In this document: positions 14,616 to 21,581 of the stretch, in pieces
How positions within the stretch are numbered: the first letter of the stretch is position 1
Layout: each line of letters begins with the position of its first letter
DNA from: Glacieibacterium sp964246975
GTDB lineage: Bacteria > Pseudomonadota > Alphaproteobacteria > Sphingomonadales > Sphingomonadaceae
Direction: 5' to 3'
Length of the DNA: 35,013 nucleotides
Assembly (NCBI GenBank): GCA_964246975.1
Contig: CAXTSL010000021.1
Span: 1 to 35,013 of the forward strand
Made by a program: the position numbers and the translations under genes
The notes under the pieces: model-generated
Told to the model about the DNA's origin: nothing
What the model saw: only the letters and a program-made list of their open reading frames with translations
Database searches by the model: none

Positions 14616-15001
14616 TTCCTGCTCCCTCCCCTCCCGGTGAGCCCTTGCGAACCGAGAGAGGGGAGGGTCGTGGGGTGTCTTCGGGCGAGACGTGGACCCC
14701 GTGGCAAGCTCACCCCACCCCGACCCTCCCCTCTCTCCGCTTCGCGGGGAGTGGAGGGGGAAGAAAGCAACCGCACCCCATCCCTTCCCACCCCCAGCAG
14801 CAGCATCGCCCCCCCGAACTCCGCCACCGCCAGTTTCGACGCCGGCCCCAGCGCGACAACCTGCACCAGCCGCAACGGCGGCGCCCCGACGCTGGCGCCC
14901 GGCAGGCGGATCAGCCCGCGCCGCGCCGCCACCAGCACCCCGCCGAGCCCGAGCAGGAGCAGCGGCAGGACCAGCGCGAGGCGCAGCGCGGCGTCGGTCA
15001 T
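14612..15001 (-). CDS. fliO: Flagellar export assembly protein FliO with a repeat-encoded C-terminus
   Basis: FliO helps assemble the FliP core. 129 residues: one membrane helix at about 8-27 (LALVLPLLLLGLGGVLVAA), then a FliO cytoplasmic domain (PPLRLVQVVALGPASKLAVAE, then FGGAMLLLGVGRDGVRLL) ending near residue 78. Residues about 78-129 are translated from the full family B repeat at 14618-14766 (for example PSTPREAERGEGRGG and LPSLGSQGLTGRGG) and have nothing to do with FliO. The stop then overlaps the fliP start (GTGA), so the insertion kept translational coupling. The ATG overlaps the fliN stop (ATGA). Confidence 0.85.
   Translation of the reverse strand: MTDAALRLALVLPLLLLGLGGVLVAARRGLIRLPGASVGAPPLRLVQVVALGPASKLAVAEFGGAMLLLGVGRDGVRLLSSPSTPREAERGEGRGGVSLPRGPRLARRHPTTLPSLGSQGLTGRGGSRK
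14618..14766. repeat. Palindromic repeat, family B, full copy (inside fliO)
   Basis: About 150 nt. The left arm contains CTCCCCTCCCGGTGAGCCC... at 14625-14667 and GGGAGGG; the right arm (14712-14766) contains ACCCCACCCCGACCCTCCC and CTCTCCGCTTCGCGGGGAG, ending GGGGGAAGAAAG. The same order and core words occur at 24708-24861. It is wholly within the fliO reading frame, apart from the last bases before the fliP start. Confidence 0.85.
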
Positions 15002-15291
15002 CGCGCGCCGTCCTCGCCCGCCAGCTCGACGATCCGCACCCCGAAGCGGTCGCCGACAGTGACCACCTCGCCCTTCGCGAGCAGCCGGTCGTTGACCAGA
15101 ATGTCGATGTGCTCGTCGCTGCGGCGGTCGAGTTCGATGACCCCGCCGGGTTCCAGCGCCGCCAGTTCGGCGAGCGTCAGCCGCGTCGCGCCGATCTCGA
15201 CCGACAGCCGCATTTCGATCCCGCCGAGCGTCCCGAAACCCGTCGCGGCGCGGATCGCCGCCTCGTAATCGTGATTGGTCAGCGCGTTCAT
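14998..15291 (-). CDS. fliN: Flagellar switch protein FliN
   Basis: A 97-residue C-ring protein made almost only of the SpoA/surface-presentation domain. EMRLSVEIGATRLTLAELAAL, then GGVIELDRRSDEHIDILVND and the final GEVVTVGDRFGVRIVEL match FliN. With FliM and FliG it forms the rotor switch that sets rotation direction and docks export cargo. ATG 15291 overlaps the fliM stop (ATGA), and the stop overlaps the fliO start. Its length suits short alphaproteobacterial FliN forms. Confidence 0.93.
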   Translation of the reverse strand: MNALTNHDYEAAIRAATGFGTLGGIEMRLSVEIGATRLTLAELAALEPGGVIELDRRSDEHIDILVNDRLLAKGEVVTVGDRFGVRIVELAGEDGAR

Positions 15292-16052
15292 GCCGGTCTT
15301 CCCCTCGCGACGATCTCGATGCGCGGCTGCCCGTCGCCGGTGCCCGCGATCCGCCCGCGCGCGATCAGCAGCGGCCCGGCGCGCACCCCGACCTCGTGCG
15401 CGGTGGCCAGCGGCAGCACGTCGCCGACGCCCAGCCGCCGCGCCGCGCGCACCGCGATGCCGCCATCGTGTAGGACGACGCGCACGGGAATGGTCAGCGC
15501 CGCGAGACACGCTGCGAGACGCGCGGGCCAGTCGCCGGACACGGGCGCGACGGGCGGAGCGACGAGCGCGATGTCGAAATTGTCGGCGACGTCGGCGACC
15601 GCGACCGTGAAGCGCCACACCGGCGCGTCGGCGACCTTGCCCGTGCTTGCCCATGCGCCGATCGTCGCGCCGAGGCTGGCGGCGAGTGCATCGCGCACCA
15701 GCGCGAGGATTTCGCCGCGCACCCGCGCGACGCTCGGGGTCGGGGCGCAGGCTTCCGCCACGAAACCGCCGCCGCAGCGCCGACCGAGCAGCGCGGACGC
15801 CAGCCTGTCGCCGCCGTCGAGCGCCACGGTCAGCCCATCGCCCGCTTGCCAGTCGAGACCGCGCGCATCGCCCGGCGTCGTCGCCAGCGTCACCTGCGCC
15901 GCCGCACCGCAGACGCGACCGATGGCGTTGGCGAGCGGCTCGACCAGCGCGCGCGCGTCGAAAGCCGGGGCGGCACGCGGCGCGGCGGGCGGAAACACGA
16001 AGTCGAGCGGCCTTTCGTCATAGCCCGCCGTGATCCGCGCCGCGCCCGCCAT
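15288..16052 (-). CDS. fliM: Short, divergent FliM-like flagellar switch protein
   Basis: Assigned to FliM mainly by position between fliL and fliN. 254 residues, against 320-350 usually. Only the C-terminal SpoA domain is clear (LTIPVRVVLHDGG, then LGVGDVLPLATAHEVGV, ending RIEIVARGR). The middle domain, which contacts FliG, is strongly diverged. The N-terminal EIDALL-type segment that binds phosphorylated CheY in FliM is absent: the protein begins MAGAARITAGYDERPLDF. ATG 16052 forms a TGATG junction with fliL; GTG 16055, one codon earlier, gives a GTGA overlap and is equally possible. Loss of the CheY-binding segment would affect directional switching (inference). Confidence 0.82.
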   Translation of the reverse strand: MAGAARITAGYDERPLDFVFPPAAPRAAPAFDARALVEPLANAIGRVCGAAAQVTLATTPGDARGLDWQAGDGLTVALDGGDRLASALLGRRCGGGFVAEACAPTPSVARVRGEILALVRDALAASLGATIGAWASTGKVADAPVWRFTVAVADVADNFDIALVAPPVAPVSGDWPARLAACLAALTIPVRVVLHDGGIAVRAARRLGVGDVLPLATAHEVGVRAGPLLIARGRIAGTGDGQPRIEIVARGRPA

Positions 16053-16546
16053 CACTGCACTACGAGGCTGGTCAGGAAGACTTCGTCGACGCCCCCGACC
16101 CCGGCCTTTTGGCGCAGCACCGCGTCGATGGCGTCGCGCAGCTGCTTTTTGAGCTTGGCCTTGGCGGCGCGCCCGGCGATGTCGTTCTCGGCGAGGTCGC
16201 CGAGCACGCCGAGCACCGCCGAGACGATGGCGGGCTTATGCGCCGCGAGCGCCGCGACGACGCCCTCGCCGCCCGTCGTCGAGACGGCGATGCGGAGCTG
16301 GAGATAGCGCCCGGTATCGACGAGGTTCGAGGTGAACGCGGTGTCGATTTCGACATAGGCGACCGCCGCCTTGACTTTCGCCTCGGGGGCGGCGGCGTGT
16401 GTGCCCGGCAGGCCGCCGAGCGACGCCAGCGCGATGCCCGCCCCCGCGCCGCCCGCCGCCGCACCGCCCGCGAAGGCGACGCCGATGACCAGCATCCTGC
16501 CCATGCCGCCGCCAGACTTGACCTTGGGTTTGGGGTCGTCGGACAT
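16052..16546 (-). CDS. fliL: Flagellar basal-body-associated protein FliL
   Basis: A 164-residue inner-membrane protein that surrounds the stator and affects torque. Residues about 18-40 form the single membrane helix (MLVIGVAFAGGAAAGG). The periplasmic FliL domain follows: VAYVEIDTAFTSNLVDTGRYLQLRIAVST, AHKPAIVSAVLGVLGDL, and the C-terminal LRDAIDAVLRQ and VFLTSLVVQ. It is the only gene of the operon that does not overlap its upstream neighbour: 12 nt separate it from the fliK stop, and GAGGAG there gives it its own ribosome binding site. Confidence 0.92.
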   Translation of the reverse strand: MSDDPKPKVKSGGGMGRMLVIGVAFAGGAAAGGAGAGIALASLGGLPGTHAAAPEAKVKAAVAYVEIDTAFTSNLVDTGRYLQLRIAVSTTGGEGVVAALAAHKPAIVSAVLGVLGDLAENDIAGRAAKAKLKKQLRDAIDAVLRQKAGVGGVDEVFLTSLVVQ

Positions 16547-16558
16547 GCGTCGCGCTCC

Positions 16559-18026
16559 TCAGGCGTAGCGGTCGCGCGCGGCGGCGCGGACGGGCGGCAC
16601 GGGCGCGGACGCCATGCGGTCGCGCGGTGCGGGCGCACGCGCGTCGCGCCGCCCGCCATCGGGTCCGGACCGCTGCTGCCCGCCGCTGCCGCCCGCGCCG
16701 TCGCGCACGTCGACGGCAAGCGCCTCGAGCCGGTTGCCGGTCGCCGCCAGCGTTGCCTCGAGCCGTGCCGCGTGCGCGCCGAGCAACGCCGCCGCCGGGC
16801 CGCCATCGACCGTCAGCCGCACCCCCACCGCCGCGCGCAGGTCGCGCGCGTCGAGTTCGACACGCACCGCGCCGAGGCGTTCGGTAGCGAGTTCGATCGC
16901 GCCGTCACGGTCGCGCGTGTGCGCGGCCGGGGACGCAGGGTCGGCGAGCGAGGGCCCAGCGGGCAGTGATGCTGGCAATTCGAACGTCGCGGCGACGCGC
17001 GGCGGGGCCGGGTTGCCCGCTGCTGCAACCGCGTCGCTGCGGCGCTCGTCGCGCGCGCCCGACGCCTTGACCGGACCCGGCACCGCGAGACGGGCCGGGG
17101 CGATCTGTGAGGCCGCGCCGACCCCCGATACGGCGACGATGTCGGCGNNNNNNNNNNTGGCCCGAGGGCGGCGGCGCGGTCGCTGCGGCGACACCAATTG
17201 CGGGCGGAGTCTGCGTTTGTGGCGTGCTTGCGGCCCCCGGTAGGGCCGGTAGCGAGGCGGAGTCGAGCATCGCGGGCGGCGCGGCGGACCGGGAGTGGGC
17301 CGAGCGCAACGCCTCGTCGCCCTGCGCGGCAGCCAGCTTCGCCGACGGCGCGTCCGCTTGCCACGACGCCGTGCGCGCATCGAGGGCCGGGTTCGGACGC
17401 AGCGTCGTGGCGTCGCGCGCTTCGGGGCTGGCGGCGGCGACCCCGGCGGGCGGCACCAGCACCACAGCGTCGCGGGCCACCGCTTCCCGACGGAGCCGGG
17501 CGGTGATGTCGGCCTTCGGTCCGGTCGCCGGGACAGGCAGCGACTTGCTCCGGGAACGTGCGACGGTCGCTGTCGGCGGCGCGTCGACGGTCGCTGCGAC
17601 GGACTCGCCGATGATTGAGGCTGTCTCCACGCCGACCTGCCTCGCTGGATACGGACCGGTCGTCACGGCGTCGGCGGGGTCGCTCGCGGATGTCTCTTCG
17701 TCGCCAGGTTCGCCGGACGGGCCGTCGCCGACGGTGCGCTCGGGCGCAGCCGGACGCAGTTCGGCAGGCGGGGCCAGCGGCGCAACCGCGACGATCGCCG
17801 GAGCCGGGGCGGGATCGACCGCGAGCGTCCCGGCTGCGAGTGCTTCGCTCCCATCCTCCGACGTTGTCGGATCGATCGCGCCGGTCGGCGGGGCCACTAT
17901 TCGCGCTTCGGCAAGCAGATCGTCGAAGACCGCCGCAAACGCGAAGTCTGCGGGCACCGCTGCGCTGTCGCGCGAGGCAAGCGGCATCGGCTCGGGCCCC
18001 GGTGCCGCTGCAGGGCCGACGCTCAC
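16559..18026 (-). CDS. fliK: Flagellar hook-length control protein FliK (interrupted by an N run)
   Basis: FliK measures hook length and triggers the FlhB switch. About 488 residues. The long N-terminal part is Ala/Pro-rich and of low complexity, as in a secreted ruler. The C-terminal Flg_hook domain lies at bases about 16700-16880: LGAVRVELDARDLRAAVGVRL, then LLGAHAARLEATLAATGN and LEALAVDVRDG. GTG 18026 overlaps the fliJ stop (GTGA); a second GTG one codon earlier (18029) is possible. The frames before and after the N run at 17148-17157 do not match, so the gap length is 0 modulo 3. FliK sequences diverge fast, so the call rests on the C-terminal domain and gene order. Confidence 0.88.
17148..17157. 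other. Assembly gap (10 N) inside fliK
   Basis: Ten unknown bases in the low-complexity Ala/Pro-rich part of FliK. The reading frame is not continuous across them, so the run is a placeholder. Confidence 0.95.
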
Positions 18027-18376
18027 CACGACACCGCTCGAACGACCGTCCGGGCACGCGCGGCGGCATGTTCCACCCTATCGGCGCGGGCCATCGCGCA
18101 GGCCGCTGTCGACGCCGCGAGCGCCCGCGCCGAGGCCGCTGCATCGGCCGAACTCGCCACCCGCGCCCGCGCCGCAAGCAGCGCGGCGCGCGTCGTCGTC
18201 GCGGCCTTGCGCGCGACGCTGTCGCCCGTGTCGGGGACGCCGCCCAGCAGCGCGTCGAGCCGCGCCGCCATCGCGTCGAGATCGGCGACGCGCCGTTCCG
18301 CGTGCGCCAGCGCCCGCAAGTCGCCGACCAGCGCGATGCGGCGCAGGCTCGCCAGTCGAACCAGTCGTGCCGTCAT
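18023..18376 (-). CDS. fliJ: Flagellar export protein FliJ
   Basis: A 117-residue, almost wholly helical Ala/Arg-rich protein, as expected of FliJ, the coiled-coil stalk that fits in the FliI hexamer and contacts FlhA. The sequence itself is poorly conserved (MTARLVRLASLRRIALV, then AERRVADLDAMAARLDAL); the call comes from its helical make-up, size and position between fliI and fliK. ATG 18376 overlaps the fliI stop (ATGA), and its stop overlaps the fliK GTG start. Confidence 0.8.
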   Translation of the reverse strand: MTARLVRLASLRRIALVGDLRALAHAERRVADLDAMAARLDALLGGVPDTGDSVARKAATTTRAALLAARARVASSADAAASARALAASTAACAMARADRVEHAAARARTVVRAVSW

Positions 18377-19683
18377 GCCATCACGCCGAGCAGCGCCGCG
18401 CGCGCCGTGTCGAAGCCGCACGTCTCGTGCCGCGCCTGCGTCCGGAACGCGTCCATCGCCGCGCGCCGCGCCAGCGCCGCATCGAGCACCGCGTCGTTGC
18501 CCGGCGCATAGGCCCCCATCGACACGAGGTCGCGGTTCGCCTCGATCAGTGCGTGATCGCGGCGGAAGGCGCGCGCGGCGGCGGCGTGGTCGTCGTCGAC
18601 CAGCCCGTGCATCGCGCGGCTGACCGAGGCGGCGATGTCGATCGCGGGATAGATGCCGCGCTGCGCCTCGCTGCGGCTGAGCACGAGGTGCCCGTCGAGC
18701 ACCCCGCGCGCCGCATCGACCACGGGATCGTTCATGTCGTCGCCGTCGGCGAGCACGGTGTAGAGCGCCGTCACCGAGCCGCCGCTGCCCACGTCGTTCC
18801 CGGCGCGCTCGACGAGGCGCGGCAGCAGCGCCAGCGCCGACGGCGGATAGCCACGCGGTCCCTGCCCCTCGCCGAGCGCCATGCCGATCTCGCGCTGCGC
18901 GTGCGCGACGCGCGTCAGGCTGTCGACGATCAGCAGCACATGGCGGCCGCCCGCGCGAAAATGCTCCGCGATGGCATGCGCGCGCATGACGCCGCGGACA
19001 CGCAGCAGCGGCGCATCGTCGGCGGCGACCGCGACGACGACGCTGCGCGCGCGCGCCGCGCTGTCGAGCTGGTCGGCGAGGAAATCGCCGATCTCGCGCC
19101 CGCGCTCGCCGATCAGCGCGACGACGACGACATCGGCGACCGCATGGCGTGCCATCTGGCCGAGCAGCACCGACTTGCCGACGCCGCTGCCCGCCATGAT
19201 GCCGACGCGCTGCCCGCGCCCCAGCGTCAGCAGCGCGTCGATGCTGCGCACCCCGCTGGCGAAAACCTGTCCGATGCCGCCGTGGCGCAGCGGATTGGCG
19301 GCGGGCGGATCGAGCGGCACGCGCGCGCCGGTGCGCGGCACCGGCCCGCCGTCGAGCGGCCGCCCGCCGCCGTCGACGACCCGCCCGAGCAGCGCGTCGC
19401 CGACCGACACGCGCGCGACTTCGGCCAGCGGCAGCACGGCGGCCCCCGGCGACGGCGTCGCGGCGCGCGCCAGCGTCATCAGCAGGGTGCGCCCGTCGCG
19501 AAAGCCGATGACCTCGGCTGAAAACCCGTCGACCGCGCACACCGCGCCGACCCGCGCCGCGAGGCCGCCGCAGTGGATCGTCAGCCCGTCGAACGCCAGC
19601 ACGCGGCCCCCGACACGGACCGGCACTGACGGCCCGACGCGCGCGGTGCGGACGAGCGTCGCGAGGGCGGCGGTCGCGGTCAC
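18373..19683 (-). CDS. fliI: Flagellum-specific export ATPase FliI
   Basis: A 436-residue ATPase related to F1-beta and T3SS ATPases; it sits in the cytoplasm at the base of the export gate. Walker A is AGSGVGKS (residues 164-171) and Walker B is HVLLIVDSLTR; ALIGERGREIGDFL carries the catalytic Glu and the Arg region; YPPSALALLPRLVERAG and LADGDDMNDPVVD are conserved family segments. The N-terminal 20 or so residues are short compared with E. coli FliI. GTG 19683 overlaps the fliH stop (GTGA). Confidence 0.96.
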   Translation of the reverse strand: MTATAALATLVRTARVGPSVPVRVGGRVLAFDGLTIHCGGLAARVGAVCAVDGFSAEVIGFRDGRTLLMTLARAATPSPGAAVLPLAEVARVSVGDALLGRVVDGGGRPLDGGPVPRTGARVPLDPPAANPLRHGGIGQVFASGVRSIDALLTLGRGQRVGIMAGSGVGKSVLLGQMARHAVADVVVVALIGERGREIGDFLADQLDSAARARSVVVAVAADDAPLLRVRGVMRAHAIAEHFRAGGRHVLLIVDSLTRVAHAQREIGMALGEGQGPRGYPPSALALLPRLVERAGNDVGSGGSVTALYTVLADGDDMNDPVVDAARGVLDGHLVLSRSEAQRGIYPAIDIAASVSRAMHGLVDDDHAAAARAFRRDHALIEANRDLVSMGAYAPGNDAVLDAALARRAAMDAFRTQARHETCGFDTARAALLGVMA

Positions 19684-20399
19684 AACGCCGCGACAATCTC
19701 GGCCAGCCGCGCGGTCAGCGACGCGGCGACGACGTGGCGGGGAGTCTCGATGCGGATATCGCCGGGGACGAGCGTCGGGTCGATGGCGAAGATGGGGCGA
19801 TCACCCACTTCCGCTCCGTCATTCCCGTGGGGACGGGCACCAGCCCGCGCCCCGTCATTCTGGCGAACGCCAGAATCCATCGGTGTCACATGCGGAAGCG
19901 TCGGAGCCTTGGTCGAACTTGGATTCTGGCGTTCGCCAGAATGACGCGAGGAGGGGGATGGCGCTTCCGCATCTTCGCTAGAATGATCGGCAAGCGCGCG
20001 GTGGTCGGCCTCACTGACGAACACCGTCACCGACCCCTCGACCTCGACCGCCGTCAGCGCACACGCGACCAGGCGTTCGAGCGCGTCGCCCGAAACGCGC
20101 AACTCGCCGTCGACCACCGCGCGCCCCACCTGCCCGACCAGCTCGACAAACAGCGGTGCCAGTGCCTCGGCATCGACGGTTGCAGCCGCCTCGGCGCGCG
20201 ACACTGCCGCCACGAGCAGCGCCCGCAACGGGGCCAGTTCGGCCTCGGCCTCGGCGCGCCCCTCCGCCCGCCCCCGCGCCTCGGCGGCGGCGGCGATGGC
20301 CTCGACATTCGTCGCGGGCACCGCAACGGCGACGCGCGGCCCCATCGCCGCAAACAGCGACGCCAGCCGCACCGGCGTGCCCTCGCCCGCGTCAAACAT
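19680..20399 (-). CDS. fliH: Flagellar export regulator FliH carrying an in-frame palindromic repeat
   Basis: FliH binds and regulates FliI, forming the peripheral stalk. 239 residues. The N-terminal helical part is rich in Ala and Glu (EARGRAEGRAEAEAELAPL), then comes the V1-like domain (LFVELVGQVGRAVVDGEL, VTVFVSEADHRAL), and the end is the typical IDPTLVPGDIRIET and LTARLAEIVAAL. Between these, residues 151-182, and perhaps to about 195, are the translation of a palindromic repeat (RHSGERQNPSS and SGVRQND). ATG 20399 overlaps the fliG stop by 8 nt. The insertion keeps the frame and leaves both flanking conserved strands, so the protein may still work. Confidence 0.9.
   Translation of the reverse strand: MFDAGEGTPVRLASLFAAMGPRVAVAVPATNVEAIAAAAEARGRAEGRAEAEAELAPLRALLVAAVSRAEAAATVDAEALAPLFVELVGQVGRAVVDGELRVSGDALERLVACALTAVEVEGSVTVFVSEADHRALADHSSEDAEAPSPSSRHSGERQNPSSTKAPTLPHVTPMDSGVRQNDGARAGARPHGNDGAEVGDRPIFAIDPTLVPGDIRIETPRHVVAASLTARLAEIVAAL
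19854..19945. repeat. REP-like palindrome, family A, copy 2 (inside fliH)
   Basis: Two 26-nt arms, 19854-19879 and 19920-19945, are exact inverted copies with the inner palindrome TTCTGGCGAACGCCAGAA. They are separated by 40 nt. A related GTCATTCCCG word at 19818-19827 suggests that the inserted block extends to about 19815. The element is read through as part of FliH. It is the same family as copies at 11698 and 31089, but with compensatory changes in the stem. Confidence 0.88.
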
Positions 20400-21387
20400 A
20401 GCCCGCCCCGCTACCCGGCAGCATGATCTCGCCAGCGTCCGCCAGCCGCCGGACGATCGCCGCGACACCCGCCTGCGCTGCCTCGACGTCGGCCAGCTTG
20501 AGGCGGCCCCGGCTGGCGATATCGTCCTCGATCTGCGCCGCCGCGCGCTGCGACATGCCGCCGAGAACGTGCGCCTTGAGCGCCGCGTCGGCCCCCTTGA
20601 GCGCGACCGTCAGCAGTTCGGGCTCGACCGCCTGCATCACCGTCTGCAACGCGCGCCGGTCGAGGCGGAGCAGGTCGGCGAAGACGAACAGCAATTCGGA
20701 CATCGCGCCTGCCAGTTCGGCGTCGCGGGCGCGCACCGCGTCGATCACCCCCGACGCGCCCGCGAGGCCGCCGAGCAGCTTCGCCGCGAACGCCGGACCG
20801 CCGCGCGCCTCGCCCGGCACTGCCGCCGCGAGGCTCCGCAACTGTGCCTCGACATCGGCCTCGAGGCTGGCGAGCGCGGGCGGCGCGATCGGTCCGAGGC
20901 GCGCGAGGCGCACGAGAATGTCGGGCTGGACCGCCTCGGGCAGCAGCGCGAGCACCGCCGCCGCCGTCTCGTGCGGCAGATGCGCGAGGATGACCGCGCC
21001 CGCCTGCGGGTGTTCGGCGGCGATGACGGCGGCGATACCCGCCGGTTCGGCCCACGCGAGGCTGGCGAATGGTGGCGTCGCCGCCGGGGGGCCGAGCCGC
21101 CCGAGCATCGGTTGCGCGCGCGCTGCGCCGAGCGCCTGCGTCAGCACGCTGCGCACCTGCCGCCCGTCGTCGCCGAGTGTTGCGATGCCGTCGTGCGACC
21201 CGAGAAAGTCGTCGAGGACCGCGTCGATGGCGCGCGGCTCGATCTCGGCGACGGTCAGCATCGCCTCGCCGACGGCGCGCACCTCAGGCGGATCGAGCCC
21301 GCGCAGCAGTGCCGCCGCCGCCGCCTCGTCGAGAAGCAGCAGCAGCACGGCGCACTTCTGCGCGCCCGAGAGCGGCAGCTGGATCAC
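20392..21387 (-). CDS. fliG: Flagellar motor switch protein FliG
   Basis: A 331-residue rotor protein that links the MS ring (FliF) to the C ring and carries the torque-generating charged helix. N-terminal domain: LSGAQKCAVLLLLLDEAAA, binding FliF. Middle: EHPQAGAVILAHLPHETAAAVLALLPE, containing the EHPQ motif that contacts FliM. C-terminal: MSELLFVFADLLRLDRRALQTVMQAVE, then LLTVALKGADAALKAHVLGGMSQRAA, the torque helix region, and DIASRGRLKLADVEAAQ. GTG 21387 is chosen because it overlaps the preceding stop (GTGA) and places the known N-terminal helix at residue 6. Confidence 0.95.
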   Translation of the reverse strand: MIQLPLSGAQKCAVLLLLLDEAAAAALLRGLDPPEVRAVGEAMLTVAEIEPRAIDAVLDDFLGSHDGIATLGDDGRQVRSVLTQALGAARAQPMLGRLGPPAATPPFASLAWAEPAGIAAVIAAEHPQAGAVILAHLPHETAAAVLALLPEAVQPDILVRLARLGPIAPPALASLEADVEAQLRSLAAAVPGEARGGPAFAAKLLGGLAGASGVIDAVRARDAELAGAMSELLFVFADLLRLDRRALQTVMQAVEPELLTVALKGADAALKAHVLGGMSQRAAAQIEDDIASRGRLKLADVEAAQAGVAAIVRRLADAGEIMLPGSGAGYV

Positions 21388-21581
21388 GCGCCCGTCCGCA
21401 ACATGCCGCGCACCACGGCGGCGGCGCGCGGCACGTCCGCCCCGACCAGCGCCCGCGCGTGGTCGAGCTTGGCGCGGTAGTCGACGCTCAGCGCCGGGTG
21501 CGGGTCCGCGCCCGCTGTCGCCCGCTCGGCGGTGCGTGCCTTGAGCCACGGACGCCCCAGCCCGAAGACCAGCAGCCTCAC
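21384..21581 (-). CDS. FliF C-terminal FliG-binding tail as a separate short frame (or FliF continued across a gap)
   Basis: A 65-residue frame between fliF and fliG. Its second half, DYRAKLDHARALVGADVPR followed by AAAVVRGML, has the pattern of the FliF C-terminal helix that inserts into FliG (charged helix, DP-R-like turn, then a VV-x-W/ML helix). It starts with GTG overlapping the fliF stop (GTGA) and ends overlapping the fliG GTG (GTGA), exactly like other junctions of the operon. An N run lies only 28 nt upstream, so it may instead be one protein with FliF, whose frame is lost in the gap. Joined, the two give about 559 residues, the usual FliF length. Confidence 0.65.
   Translation of the reverse strand: MRLLVFGLGRPWLKARTAERATAGADPHPALSVDYRAKLDHARALVGADVPRAAAVVRGMLRTGA

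Noticed and set aside
17107..19521. A long plus-strand open frame opposite fliK, fliJ and fliI
   Set aside because: It runs through an N run, has low-complexity composition and lies opposite firmly identified flagellar genes.
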